Shown: one piece after another, positions 34,950 to 48,557 of the stretch
Position numbering within the stretch: position 1 is the first letter of the stretch
How the letters are laid out: every line of letters starts with the position of its first letter
From: Inia geoffrensis
Lineage: Eukaryota; Chordata; Mammalia; Artiodactyla; Iniidae
Direction: 5' to 3'
Length of the DNA: 64,000 nt
NCBI GenBank assembly: GCA_036417435.1
Contig: JAZAQT010000027.1
Location: 682,001 to 746,000 of the forward strand
Position numbers and translations under genes: made by a program
Notes under the pieces: generated by a model
The model's input: the letters and a program-made list of their open reading frames with translations, nothing else
What the model was told of the DNA's origin: nothing
The model's database searches: none

Positions 34950-35453
34950 AAATTAGTACACGGGTGAGGGTAAAGTTTCGGGTGAGTGTCATGGTTAGGT
35001 TTCAGGTTAGGGTTAGGGTTAGGGAATGGAGAGGGATTAGGGTACAGGTTAGGGTACCGCTGCTGTTTAGTGTTAGCGTACGTTTGAGGGCACGAGTTAG
35101 TCTTGGTGTCCTTTTTAAGATTAGGGCACGGGTGATGGTAAGGCTTCGGGTGAGGGTCAGGGTTAGGATTCGGCTTAGGGTTAGGGTTAGGGAATGGAGA
35201 GGGATTAGGGTACAGGTTAGGGTACGACAATGCTTAAGGGTTAGCGTAAGTGTGATGGCACGAGTTAGTGTTGGTGTACTGGTTAAGACAACGGCACCGA
35301 TGTGGGTAAGGCCACGGAAAAGGGTAACGTTCAGGGTTTCCCTTAGGGTTAGGGTTAGGGAATGCGGAGGGATTAGGGTACAGGATAGGGTACGACAAAG
35401 CTTAAGGGTTAACGTACGTTTGACGGCATGAGTTAGTGTTTGTGTCCTGGTTA

Positions 35454-36797
35454 AGATTAGGGCATTGGTTAGGGTAGGGCATCGGAAGTGGGTCAGGTTT
35501 AGGTTTGGGGTTAGGGTTGGGGTTAAGGAATGGGGAGGGATTAGGGTACAATTTAGGGTACGACAACGCTTAAGGTTTAGCGTACGTGTGAGGGCACGAG
35601 TTAGTGTTGGTGTCCTGGTTAAGATTAGGGTACGGGTGAGGGTAAGGCTTCGGGTGAGAGTCAGGGTTAGGATTCGGGTTAGGGTTAGGGTTAAGGAATG
35701 CAGAGGGATTAGGGTACAGCTTAGGGTACGACAGTGCTTAAGGGTTAGCGTTCGTGTGAGGGCAAGGGTTAGTGTTAGTGTCCTGGTTAAGATTAGGGCA
35801 CGGGTGAGGGTAAGGCTTCAGGTGAGGGTCAGGGTTAGGATTCGGTTTAGGGTTAGGGTTAGGGAATGGGGAGGGATTAGGGTAGAGTTTAGGGTACGAC
35901 AACGATTAAGGGTTAGCGTACGTGTGAGGGCACAAGTTAGTGTTGGTGTCCTGGTTAAGATTAGGGCACGGGTGCGGGTAAGGTTTCGGGTGAGGGTCAG
36001 GGATAGAATTCGGGTTAGGGTTAGGGTTAGGGAATGGGGAGATATTAGGGCACAGTTTAGGGTACCACAACGCTTAAGGTTTAGCGTACGTGTGAGGTCA
36101 CTAGTGAGTGTTAGTGTACTGCTTACGATTAGGGCACGGGTGAGGGTAAGGCCTCGGAAGAGGGTCACGTTAAGGGTTAGTGTTAGGGTTAGGGTTAGGG
36201 AATGGGGATTGATTAGGGTACAGGTTAGGGTACGGCAATGGCTTAGGGTTGGCGTACGTTAGAGGACATGGGTTAGTGTTGATGTACTGGTTAAAATTAG
36301 GACACGGGTGAGGGTAAAGTTTCGGGTGAGTGTCATGGTTAGGTTTCAGGTTAGGGTTAGGGTTAGGGAATGGAGAGGGATTAGGGTACAGGTTAGGGTA
36401 CCGCTGCGATTTAGTGTTAGCGTACGTTTGAGGGCACTAGTTAGTCTTGGTGTCCTGGTTAAGATTAGGGCACGGGTGAGGGTAAGGCTTCGGGTGAGGG
36501 TCAGGGTTAGGGTTCGGGTTAGGGTTAGGGTTAGGGAATGGAGAGGGATTAGGGTACAGGTTAGGGTACGACAATGCTTAAGGGTTAGCGTAAGTGTGAG
36601 GGCACGAGTTAGTGTTGGTGTACTGGTTAAGACAATGGCACCGATGAGGGTAAGGCCACGGAAAAGGGTAACGTTCAGGGTTTCCCTTAGGGTTAGGGTT
36701 AGGGAATGCGGAGGGATTAGGGTACAGGATAGGGTACGACAAAGCTTAAGGGTTAACGTACGTTTGACGGCATGAGTTAGTGTTTGTGTCCTGGTTA
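35454..36797 (+). repeat. Complete HOR A-H
   Basis: Regular. F has ctgcgatttag and ggcactag, H has acaatggcaccg with tttccc and gcggagg. Confidence 0.93.
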
Positions 36798-38141
36798 AGA
36801 TTAGGGCATTGGTTAGGGTAGGGCATCGGAAGTGGGTCAGGTTTAGGTTTGGGGTTAGGGTTGGGGTTAAGGAATGGGGAGGGATTAGGGTACAATTTAG
36901 GGTACGACAACACTTAAGGTTTAGCGTACGTGTGAGGGCACGAGTTAGTGTTGGTGTCCTGGTTAAGATTAGGGTACGGGTGAGGGTAAGGCTTCGGGTG
37001 AGAGTCAGGGTTAGGATTCGGGTTAGGGTTAGGGTTAAGGAATGCAGAGGGATTAGGGTACAGCTTAGGGTACGACAGTGCTTAAGGGTTAGCGTTCGTG
37101 TGAGGGCAAGGGTTAGTGTTAGTGTCCTGGTTAAGATTAGGGCACGGGTGAGGGTAAGGCTTCAGGTGAGGGTCAGGGTTAGGATTCGGGTTAGGGTTAG
37201 GGTTAGGGAATGGGGAGGGATTAGGGTAGAGTTTAGGGTACGACAACGATTAAGGGTTAGCGTACGTGTGAGGGCACAAGTTAGTGTTGGTGTCCTGGTT
37301 AAGATTAGGGCACGGGTGCGGGTAAGGTTTCGGGTGAGGGTCAGGGATAGAATTCGGGTTAGGGTTAGGGTTAGGGAATGGGGAGATATTAGGGCACAGT
37401 TTAGGGTACCACAACGCTTAAGGTTTAGCGTACGTGTGAGGTCACTAGTGAGTGTTAGTGTACTGCTTACGATTAGGGCACGGGTGAGGGTAAGGCCTCG
37501 GAAGAGGGTCACGTTAAGGGTTAGTGTTAGGGTTAGGGTTAGGGAATGGGGATTGATTAGGGTACAGGTTAGGGTACGGCAATGGCTTAGGGTTGGCGTA
37601 CGTTAGAGGGCATGGGTTAGTGTTGATGTACTGGTTAAAATTAGGACACGGGTGAGGGTAAAGTTTCGGGTGAGTGTCATGGTTAGGTTTCAGGTTAGGG
37701 TTAGGGTTAGGGAATGGAGAGGGATTAGGGTACAGGTTAGGGTACCGCTGCGGTTTAGTGTTAGCGTACGTTTGAGGGCACGAGTTAGTCTTGGTGTCCT
37801 GGTTAAGATTAGGGCACGGGTGAGGGTAAGGCTTCGGGTGAGGGTCAGGGTTAGGATTCGGGTTAGGGTTAGGGTTAGGGAATGGAGAGGGATTAGGGTA
37901 CAGGTTAGGGTACGACAATGCTTAAGGGTTAGCGTAAGTGTGAGGGCACGAGTTAGTGTTGGTGTACTGGTTAAGACAACGGCACCGATGAGGGTAAGGC
38001 CACGGAAAAGGGTAACGTTCAGGGTTTCGCTTAGGGTTAGGGTTAGGGAATGGGGATGGATTAGGGTACAGGATAGGGTACGACAAAGCTTAAGGGTTAG
38101 CGTACTTTTGAGGGCATGAGTTAGTGTTTGTGTCATGGTTA
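36798..38141 (+). repeat. Complete HOR A-H
   Basis: Regular. A has acaacactt. C has gtagagtttaggg and D has ctagtgagtg, as in the preceding unit. Confidence 0.93.
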
Positions 38142-39485
38142 AGATTAGGGCATTGGTTAGGGTAGGGTATCGGAAGTGGGTCAGGTTTAGGTTTGGGGTT
38201 AGGGTTAGGGTTAAGGAATGGGGAGGGATTAGGGTACAATTTAGGGTACGACATCGCTTAAGATTTAGCGTACGTGTGAGGGCACGAGTTAGTGTTGGTG
38301 TCCTGGTTAAGATTAGGGCACGGGTGAGGGTAAGGCTTCGGGTGAGGGTCACGGTTAGGATTCGGGTTAGGGTTACGGTTAAGGAATGCAGAGGGATTAG
38401 GGTACAGCTTAGTGTACGACAGTGCTTAAGGGTTAGCGTTCGTGTGAGGGCAAGGGTTAGTGTTAGTGTCCTGGTTAAGATTAGGGCACGGGTGAGGGTA
38501 AGGCTTCAGGTGAGGGTCAGGGTTAGGATTCGGGTTAGGGTTAGGGTTAGGGAATGGGGAGGGATTAGGGTACAGTTTAGGGTACGACAACGATTAAGGG
38601 TTAGCGTACGTGTGAGGGCACAAGTTATTGTTGGTGTCCTGGTTAAGATTAGGGCACGGGTGAGGGTAAGGTTTCGGGTGAGGGTCAGGGATAGAATTCG
38701 GGTTAGGTTTAGGGTTAGGAAATGGGGAGATATTAGGGCACAGTTTAGGGTACCACAACGCTTAAGGTTTAGCGTACGTGTGAGGTCACTAGTTAGTGTT
38801 AGTGTACTGCTTACGATTAGGGCACGGGTGAGGGTAAGGCCTCGGAAGAGGGTCACGTTAAGGGTTAGGGTTAGGGTTAGGGTTAGGGAATGGGGATTGA
38901 TTAGGGTACAGGTTAGGGTACGGCAATGGCTTAGGGTTGGCGTACGTTAGAGGGCATGGGTTAGTGTTGATGTACTGGTTAAAATTAGGACACGGGTGAG
39001 GGTAAAGTTTCGGGTGAGTGTCATGGTTAGGTTTCAGGTTAGGGTTAGGGTTAGGGAATGGAGAGGGATTAGGGTACAGGTTAGGGTACCGCTGCGGTTT
39101 AGTGTTAGCGTACGTTTGAGGGCACGAGTTAGTCTTGGTGTCCTGGTTAAGATTAGGGCACGGGTGAGGGTAAGGCTTCAGGTGAGGGTCAGGGTTAGGA
39201 TTCGGGTTAGGGTTAGGGTTAGGGAATGGAGAGGGATTAGGGTACAGGTTAGGGTACGACAATGCTTAAGGGTTAGCGTAAGTGTGAGGGCACGAGTTAG
39301 TGTTGGTGTACTGGTTAAGACAACGGCACCGATGAGGGTAAGGCCACGGAAAAGGGTAACGTTCAGGGTTTCGCTTAGGGTTAGGGTTAGGGAATGGGGA
39401 GGGATTAGGGTACAGGATAGGGTACGACAAAGCTTAAGGGTTAGCGTACGTTTGAGGGCATGAGTTAGTGTTTGTGTCCTGGTTA
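38142..39485 (+). repeat. Complete HOR A-H
   Basis: Regular. A has gggtatcgg, B has gttacggttaagg, and D has gttaggaaatgggg, also seen at 49130. Confidence 0.93.
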
Positions 39486-40829
39486 AGATTAGGGCATTGG
39501 TTAGGGTAGGGCATCGGAAGTGGGTCAGGTTTAGGTTTGGGGTTAGGGTTAGGGTTAAGGAATGGGGAGGGATTAGGGTACAATTTAGGGTACGACAACG
39601 CTTAAGATTTAGCGTACGTGTGAGGGCACGAGTTAGTGTTGGTGTCCTCGTTAAGATTAGGGCACGGGTGAGGGTAAGGCTTCGGGTGAGGGTCAGGGTT
39701 AGGATTCGGGTTAGGGTTACGGTTAAGGAATGCAGAGGGATTAGGGTACAGCTTAGTGTACGACAGTGCTTAAGGGTTAGCGTTCGTGTGAGGGCAATGG
39801 TTAGTGTTAGTGTCCTGGTTAAGATTAGGGCACGGGTGAGGGTAAGGCTTCAGGTGAGGGTCAGGGTTAGGATTCGGGTTAGGGTTAGGGTTAGGGAATG
39901 GGGAGGGATTAGGGTACAGTTTATGGTACGACAACGATTAAGGGTTAGCATACGTGTGAGGGCACAAGTTAGTGTTGGTGTCCTGGTTAAGATTAGGGCA
40001 CGGGTGAGGGTAAGGTTTCGGGTGAGGTTCAGGGATAGAATTCGGGTTAGGGTCAGGGTAAGGGAATGGGGAGATATTAGGGCACAGTTTAGGGTACCAC
40101 AACGCTTAAGGTTTAGCGTACGTGTGAGGTCACTAGTTAGTGTTAGTGTACTGCTTACGATTAGGGCACGGATGAGGGTAAGGCCTCGGAAGAGGGTCAC
40201 GTTAAGGGTTAGGGTTAGGGTTAGGGTTAGGGAATGGGGATTGATTAGGGTACAGGTTAGGGTACGGCAATGGCTTAGGGTTGGCGTACGTTAGAGGGCA
40301 TGGGTTAGTGTTGATGTACTGGTTAAAATTAGGACACGGGTGAGGGTAAAGTTTCGGGTGAGTGTCATGGTTAGGTTTCAGGTTAGGGTTAGGGTTAGGG
40401 AATGGAGAGGGATTAGGGTACAGGTTAGGGTACCGCTGCGGTTTAGTGTTAGCGTACGTTTGAGGGCACGAGTTAGTCTTGGTGTCCTGGTTAAGATTAG
40501 GGCACGGGTGAGGGTAAGGCTTCAGGTGAGGGTCAGGGTTAGGATTCGGGTTAGGGTTAGGGTTAGGGAATGGAGAGGGATTAGGGTACAGGTTAGGGTA
40601 CGACAATGCTTAAGGGTTAGCGTAAGTGTGAGGGCACGAGTTAGTGTTGGTGTACTGGTTAAGACAACGGCAGCGATGAGGGTAAGCCCTCGGAAAAGGG
40701 TCACGTTCAGTGTTTCGCTTAGGGTTAGGGTTAGGGAATGGGGAGGGATTAGGGTACAGGATAGGGTACGACAATGCTTAAGGGTTAGCATACGTTTGAG
40801 GGCATGAGTTAGTGTTTGTGTACTGGTTA
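39486..40829 (+). repeat. Complete HOR A-H, head of the right super-repeat (copy 1)
   Basis: Shares gcaatggttag (B) and gtttatggtacg (C) with the units at 43014 and 50069. Ends with H haplotype I (agccctcgg). Confidence 0.93.
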
Positions 40830-43013
40830 AGATTAGGGCATTGGTTAGGGTAGGGCATCGGAAGTGGGTCAGGTTTAGGGATGGGGTTAGGGTTAGGGTT
40901 AAGGAATTGGGAGGGATTAGGGTACAATTTAGGGTACGACAACGCTTAAGGTTTAGCGTACATGTGAGGGCACGAGTTAGTGTTGGTGTCCTGGTTAAGA
41001 TTAGGGCACGGGTGAGGGTAAGGCTTCGGGTGAGGGTCAGGGTTAGGATTCGGGTTGGGGTTAGGGTTAAGGAATGCAGAGGGATTAGGGTACAGCTTAG
41101 GGTACGACAGTGCTTATGGGTTAGCGTTCGTGTGAGGGCAAGGGTTAGTGTTAGTGTCCTGGTTAAGATTAGGGCACGGGTGAGGGTAAGGCTTCAGGTG
41201 AGGGTCAGGGTTAGGATTCGGGTTAGGGTTAGGGTTAGGGAATGGGGAGGGATTAGGGTACAGTTTAGGGTACGACAACGATTAAGGGTTAGCGTACGTG
41301 TGAGGGCACAAGTTAGTGTTGGTGTCCTGGTTAAGATTAGGGCACGGGTGCGGGTAAGGTTTCGGGTGAGGGTCAGGGATAGAATTCGGGTTAGGGTTAG
41401 GGTTAGGGAATGCGGAGATATTAGGGCACAGTTTAGGTTACCACAACGCTTAAGGTTTAGCGTACCTGTGAGGTCACTAGTTAGTGTTAGTGTTCTGCTT
41501 ACGATTAGCGCACGGGTGAGGGTAAGGCCTCGAAAGAGGGTCACGTTAAGGGTTAGGGTTAGGGTTTGGGTTAGGGAATGGGGATTGATTAGGGTACAGG
41601 TTAGGGTACGGCAATGGCTTAGGGTTGGCGTACGTTAGAGGGCATGGGTTAGTGTTGATGTACTGGTTAAAATTAGGACACGGGTGAGGGTAAAGTTTCG
41701 GGTGAGTGTCATGGTTAGGTTTCAGGTTAGGGTTAGGGTTAGGGAATGGAGAGGGATTAGGGTACAGGTTAGGGTACCGCTGCGGTTTAGTGTTAGCGTA
41801 CGTTTGAGGGCACGAGTTAGTCTTGGTGTCCTGGTTAAGATTAGGGCACGGGTGAGGGTAAGGATTCGGGTGAGGGTCAGGGTTAGGATTCGGGTTAGGG
41901 TTAGGGTTAAGGAATGCAGAGGGATTAGAGTACAGCTTAGGGTACGACAGTGCTTAAGGGTTAGCGTTTGTGTGAGGGCAAGGGTTAGTGTTAGTGTCCT
42001 GGTTAAGATTAGGGCACGGGTGAGGGTAAGGCTTCAGGTGAGGGTCAGGGTTAGAATTCGGGTTAGGGTTAGGGTTAGGGAATGGGGAGGGATTAGGGTA
42101 CAGTTTAGGGTACGACAACGATTAAGGGTTAGCGTACGTGTGAGGGCACAAGTTAGTGTTGGTGTCCTGGTTAAGATTAGGGCACGGGTGCGGGTAAGGT
42201 TTCGGATGAGGGTCAGGGATAGAATTCGGGTTAGGGTTAGGGTTAGGGAATGGGGAGATATTAGGGCACAGTTTAGGGTACCACAACGCTTAAGGTTTAG
42301 CGTACGTGTGAGGTCACTAGTTAGTGTTAGTGTACTGCTTACGATTAGGGCACGGGTGAGGGTAAGGCCTCGGAAGAGGGTCACGTTAAGGTTTAGGGTT
42401 AGGGTTAGGGTTAGGGAATGGGGATTGATTAGGGTTCAGGTTAGGGTACGGCAATGGCTTAGGGTTGGCGTACGTTAGAGGGCATGGGTTAGTGTTGATG
42501 TACTGGTTAAAATTAGGACACGGGTGAGGGTAAAGTTTCGGGTGAGTGTCATGGTTAGGTTTCAGGTTAGGGTTAGGGTTAGGGAATGGAGAGGGATTAG
42601 GGTACAGGTTAGGGTACCGCTGCGGTTTAGTGTTAGCGTACGTTTGAGGGCACGAGTTAGTCTTGGTGTCCTGGTTAAGATTAGGGCACGGGTGAGGGTA
42701 AGGCTTCAGGTGAGGGTCAGGGTTAGGATTCGGGTTAGGGTTAGGGTTAGGGAATGGAGAGGGATTAGGGTACAGGTTAGGGTACGACAATGCTTAAGGG
42801 TTAGCGTAAGTGTGAGGGCACGAGTTAGTGTTGGTGTACTGGTTAAGACAACGGCACCGATGAGGGTAAGGCCACGGAAAAGGGTAACGTTCAGGGTTTC
42901 GCTTAGGGTTAGGGTTAGGGAATGGGGAGGGATTAGGGTACAGGATAGGGTACGACAAAGCTTAAGGGTTAGCGTACGTTTGAGGGCATGAGTTAGTGTT
43001 TGTGTCCTGGTTA
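40830..43013 (+). repeat. Compound HOR, 13 monomers: A-B-C-D-E-F + B-C-D-E-F-G-H (copy 1)
   Basis: F at 41670 runs into B at 41838 (aaggattcgggtg). A has the private gaattgggagg and D has ttctgcttacg. Confidence 0.9.
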
Positions 43014-44357
43014 AGATTAGGGCATTGGTTAGGGTAGGGCATCGGAAGTGGGTCAGGTTTAGGTTTGGGGTTAGGGTTAGGGTTAAGGAATGGGGAGGGA
43101 TTAGGGTACAATTTAGGGTACGACAACGCTTAAGATTTAGCGTACGTGTGAGGGCACGAGTTAGTGTTGGTGTCCTCGTTAAGATTAGGGCACGGGTGAG
43201 GGTAAGGCTTCGGGTGAGGGTCAGGGTTAGGATTCGGGTTAGGGTTACGGTTAAGGAATGCAGAGGGATTAGGGTACAGCTTAGTGTACGACAGTGCTTA
43301 AGGGTTAGCGTTCGTGTGAGGGCAATGGTTAGTGTTAGTGTCCTGGTTAAGATTAGGGCACGGGTGAGGGTAAGGCTTCAGGTGAGGGTCAGGGTTAGGA
43401 TTCGGGTTAGGGTTAGGGTTAGGGAATGGGGAGGGATTAGGGTACAGTTTATGGTACGACAACGATTAAGGGTTAGCATACGTGTGAGGGCACAAGTTAG
43501 TGTTGGTGTCCTGGTTAAGATTAGGGCACGGGTGAGGGTAAGGTTTCGGGTGAGGGTCAGGGATAGAATTCGGGTTAGGGTCAGGGTAAGGGAATGGGGA
43601 GATATTAGGGCACAGTTTAGGGTACCACAACGCTTAAGGTTTAGCGTACGTGTGAGGTCACTAGTTAGTGTTAGTGTACTGCTTACGATTAGGGCACGGA
43701 TGAGGGTAAGGTCTCGGAAGAGGGTCACGTTAAGGGTTAGGGTTAGGGTTAGGGTTAGGGAATGGGGATTGATTAGGGTACAGGTTAGGGTACGGCAATG
43801 GCTTAGGGTTGGCGTACGTTAGAGGGCATGGGTTAGTGTTGATGTACTGGTTAAAATTAGGACACGGGTGAGGGTAAAGTTTCGGGTGAGTGTCATGGTT
43901 AGGTTTCAGGTTAGGGTTAGGGTTAGGGAATGGAGAGGGATTAGGGTACAGGTTAGGGTACCGCTGCGGTTTAGTGTTAGCGTACGTTTGAGGACACGAG
44001 TTAGTCTTGGTGTCCTGGTTAAGATTAGGGCACGGGTGAGGGTAAGGCTTCAGGTGAGGGTCAGGGTTAGGATTCGGGTTAGGGTTAGGGTTAGGGAATG
44101 GAGAGGGATTAGGGTACAGGTTAGGGTACGACAATGCTTAAGGGTTAGCGTAAGTGTGAGGGCACGAGTTAGTGTTGGTGTACTGGTTAAGACAACGGCA
44201 GCGATGAGGGTAAGCCCTCGGAAAAGGGTCACGTTCAGGGTTTCGCTTAGGGTTAGGGTTAGGGAATGGGGAGGGATTAGGGTACAGGATAGGGTACGAC
44301 AATGCTTAAGGGTTAGCATACGTTTGAGGGCATGAGTTAGTGTTTGTGTACTGGTTA
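43014..44357 (+). repeat. Complete HOR A-H, head of the right super-repeat (copy 2)
   Basis: A near copy of 39486-40829 at +3,528 bp, including gcaatggttag and gtttatggtacg. Confidence 0.93.
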
Positions 44358-46541
44358 AGATTAGGGCATTGGTTAGGGTAGGGCATCGGAAGTGGGTCAG
44401 GTTTAGGGATGGGGTTAGGGTTAGGGTTAAGGAATTGGGAGGGATTAGGGTACAATTTAGGGTACGACAACGCTTAAGGTTTAGCGTACATGTGAGGGCA
44501 CGAGTTAGTGTTGGTGTCCTGGTTAAGATTAGGGCACGGGTGAGGGTAAGGCTTCGGGTGAGGGTCAGGGTTAGGATTCGGGTTGGGGTTAGGGTTAAGG
44601 AATGCAGAGGGATTAGGGTACAGCTTAGGGTACGACAGTGCTTATGGGTTAGCGTTCGTGTGAGGGCAAGGGTTAGTGTTAGTGTCCTGGTTAAGATTAG
44701 GGCACGGGTGAGGGTAAGGCTTCAGGTGAGGGTCAGGGTTAGGATTCGGGTTAGGGTTAGGGTTAGGGAATGGGGAGGGATTAGGGTACAGTTTAGGGTA
44801 CGACAACGATTAAGGGTTAGCGTACGTGTGAGGGCACAAGTTAGTGTTGGTGTCCTGGTTAAGATTAGGGCACGGGTGCGGGTAAGGTTTCGGGTGAGGG
44901 TCAGGGATAGAATTCGGGTTAGGGTTAGGGTTAGGGAATGCGGAGATATTAGGGCACAGTTTAGGTTACCACAACGCTTAAGGTTTAGCGTACCTGTGAG
45001 GTCACTAGTTAGTGTTAGTGTTCTGCTTACGATTAGGGCACGGGTGAGGGTAAGGCCTCGAAAGAGGGTCACGTTAAGGGTTAGGGTTAGGGTTTGGGTT
45101 AGGGAATGGGGATTGATTAGGGTACAGGTTAGGGTACGGCAATGGCTTAGGGTTGGCGTACGTTAGAGGGCATGGGTTAGTGTTGATGTACTGGTTAAAA
45201 TTAGGACACGGGTGAGGGTAAAGTTTCGGGTGAGTGTCATGGTTAGGTTTCAGGTTAGGGTTAGGGTTAGGGAATGGAGAGGGATTAGGGTACAGGTTAG
45301 GGTACCGCTGCGGTTTAGTGTTAGCGTACGTTTGAGGGCACGACTTAGTCTTGGTGTCCTGGTTAAGATTAGGGCACGGGTGAGGGTAAGGATTCGGGTG
45401 AGGGTCAGGGTTAGGATTCGGGTTAGGGTTAGGGTTAAGGAATGCAGAGGGATTAGAGTACAGCTTAGGGTACGACAGTGCTTAAGGGTTAGCGTTTGTG
45501 TGAGGGCAAGGGTTAGTGTTAGTGTCCTGGTTAAGATTAGGGCACGGGTGAGGGTAAGGCTTCAGGTGAGGGTCAGGGTTAGAATTCGGGTTAGGGTTAG
45601 GGTTAGGGAATGGGGAGGGATTAGGGTACAGTTTAGGGTACGACAACGATTAAGGGTTAGCGTACGTGTGAGGGCACAAGTTAGTGTTGGTGTCCTGGTT
45701 AAGATTAGGGCACGGGTGCGGGTAAGGTTTCGGATGAGGGTCAGGGATAGAATTCGGGTTAGGGTTAGGGTTAGGGAATGGGGAGATATTAGGTCACAGT
45801 TTAGGGTACCACAACGCTTAAGGTTTAGCGTACGTGTGAGGTCACTAGTTAGTGTTAGTGTACTGCTTACGATTAGGGCACGGGTGAGGGTAAGGCCTCG
45901 GAAGAGGGTCACGTTAAGGTTTAGGGTTAGGGTTAGGGTTAGGGAATGGGGATTGATTAGGGTACAGGTTAGGGTACGGCAATGGCTTAGGGTTGGCGTA
46001 CGTTAGAGGGCATGGGTTAGTGTTGATGTACTGGTTAAAATTAGGACACGGGTGAGGGTAAAGTTTCGGGTGAGTGTCATGGTTAGGTTTCAGGTTAGGG
46101 TTAGGGTTAGGGAATGGAGAGGGATTAGGGTACAGGTTAGGGTACCGCTGCGGTTTAGTGTTAGCGTACGTTTGAGGGCACGAGTTAGTCTTGGTGTCCT
46201 GGTTAAGATTACGGCACGGGTGAGGGTAAGGCTTCGGGTGAGGGTCAGGGTTAGGATTCGGGTTAGGGTTAGTGTTGGGGAATGGAGAGGGATTAGGGTA
46301 CAGGTTAGGGTACGACAATGCTTAAGGGTTAGCATAAGTGTGAGGGCACGAGTTAGTGTTGGTGTACTGGTTAATACAACGGCACCGATGAGGGTAAGGC
46401 CACGGAAAAGGGTAATGTTCAGGGTTTCGCTTAGGGTTAGGGTTAGGGAATGGGGAGGGATTAGGGTACAGGATAGGGTACGACAAAGCTTAAGGGTTAG
46501 CGTACGTTTGAGGGCATGAGTTAGTGTTTGTGTCCTGGTTA
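44358..46541 (+). repeat. Compound HOR, 13 monomers: A-B-C-D-E-F + B-C-D-E-F-G-H (copy 2)
   Basis: A near copy of 40830-43013 with the same F-to-B skip (45366, aaggattcgggtg). Confidence 0.9.
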
Positions 46542-47213
46542 AGATTAGGGCATTGGTTAGGGTAGGGCATCGGAAGTGGGTCAGGTTTAGGTTTGGGGTT
46601 AGGGTTAGGGTTAAGTAATGGGGATTGATTAGGGTACAGGTTAGGGTACGGCAATGGCTTACGGTTGGCGTACGTTAGAGGGCATGGGTTAGTTTTGATG
46701 TACTGGTTAAAATTAGGACACGGGTGAGGGTAAAGTTTCGGGTGAGTGTCATGGTTAGGTTTCAGGTTAGGGTTAGGGTTAGGGAATGGAGAGGGATTAG
46801 GGTACAGGTTAGGGTACCGCTGCGGTTTAGTGTTAGCGTACGTTTGAGGGCACGAGTTAGTCTTGGTGTCCTGGTTAAGATTAGGGCACGGGTGAGGGTA
46901 AGGCTTCGGGTGAGGGTCAGGGTTCGGATTCGGGTTAGGGTTAGGGTTAGGGAATAGAGAGGGATTAGGGTACAGGTTAGGGTACGACAATGCTTAAGTG
47001 TTAGCATAAGTGTGACGGCACGATTTAGTGTTGGTGTACTGGTTAAGACAACGGCACCGATGAGGGTAAGGCCACGGAAAAGGGTAACGTTCAGGGTTTC
47101 GCTTAGGGTTAGGGTTAGGGAATGGGGAGGGATTAGGGTACAGGATAGGGTACGACAAAGCTTAAGGGTTAGCGTACGTTTGAGGGCATGAGTTAGTGTT
47201 TGTGTCCTGGTTA
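46542..47213 (+). repeat. Short block, 4 monomers: A/E-F-G-H
   Basis: The A/E hybrid of the 32591 family (cttacggttggcg, gttttgatg) removes B, C and D. G has ttaagtgttagcataag and gacggcac, as at 33045 and 54048. Confidence 0.88.
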
Positions 47214-48557
47214 AGATTAGGGCATTGGTTAGGGTAGGGCATCGGAAGTGGGTCAGGTTTAGGTTTGGGGTTAGGGTTAGGTTTAAGGAATGGGGAGGGA
47301 TTAGGGTACAATTTAGGGTACGACAACACTTAAGGTTTAGCGTACGTGTGAGGGCACGAGTTAGTGTTGGTGTCCTGGTTAAGATTAGGGTACGGGTGAG
47401 GGTAAGGCTTCGGGTGAGAGTCAGGGTTAGGATTCGGGTTAGGGTTAGGGTTAAGGAATGCAGAGGGATTAGGGTACAGCTTAGGGTACGACAGTGCTTA
47501 AGGGTTAGCGTTCGTGTGAGGGCAAGGGTTAGTGTTAGTGTCCTGGTTAAGATTAGGGCACTGGTGAGGGTAAGGCTTCAGGTGAGGGTCAGGGTTAGGA
47601 TTCGGGTTAGGGTTAGGGTTAGGGAATGGGGAGGGATTAGGGTACAGTTTAGGGTACGACAACGATTAAGGGTTAGCGTACGTGTGAGGGCACAAGTTAG
47701 TGTTGGTGTCCTGGTTAAGATTAGGGCACGGGTTCGGGTAAGGTTTCGGGTGAGGGTCAGGGATAGAATTCGGGTTAGGGTTAGGGTTAGGGAATGGGGA
47801 GATATTAGGGCACAGTTTAGGGTACCACAATGCTTAAGGTTTAGCGTACGTGTGAGGTCACTAGTTAGTGTTAGTGTACTGCTTACGATTAGGGCACGGG
47901 TGAGGGTAAGGCCTCGGAAGAGGGTCACGTTAAGGGTTAGGGTTAGGGTTAGGGTTAGGGAATGGGGATTGATTAGGGTACAGGTTAGGGTACGGCAATG
48001 GCTTAGGGTTGGCGTACGTTAGAGGGCATGGGTTAGTGTTGATGTACTGGTTAAAATTAGGACACGGGTGAGGGTAAAGTTTCGGGTTAGTGTCATGGTT
48101 AGGTTTCAGGTTAGGGTTAGGTTTAGGGAATCGAGAGGGATTAGGGTACAGTTTAGGGTACCGCTGCGATTTAGTGTTAGCGTACGTTTGAGGGCACTAG
48201 TTAGTCTTGGTGTCCTGGTTAAGATTAGGGCACGGGTGAGGGTAAGGCTTCGGGTGAGGGTCAGGGTTAGGATTCGGGTTAGGGTTAGGGTTAGGGAATG
48301 GAGAGGGATTAGGGTACAGGTTAGGGTACGACAATGCTTAAGGGTTAGCGTAAGTGTGAGGGCACGAGTTAGTGTTGGTGTACTGGTTAAGACAACGGCA
48401 CCGATGAGGGTAAGACCACGGAAAAGGGTAACGTTCAGGGTTTCGCTTAGGGTTAGGGTTAGGGAATGGGGAGGGATTAGGGTACAGGATAGGGTACGAC
48501 AAAGCTTAAGGGTTAGCGTACTTTTGAGGGCATGAGTTAGTGTTTGTGTCCTGGTTA
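47214..48557 (+). repeat. Complete HOR A-H
   Basis: Regular. A has acaacactt, as at 36798. F is unusual, with gaatcgagagg. Confidence 0.92.

Larger units (their letters stand above)
34103..35453 (+). repeat. Complete HOR A-H with a 7-bp gain and a mosaic E
   Basis: Total 1,351 bp. Eight types are in order, but C carries a 7-bp duplication and E contains an H patch. Confidence 0.9.
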
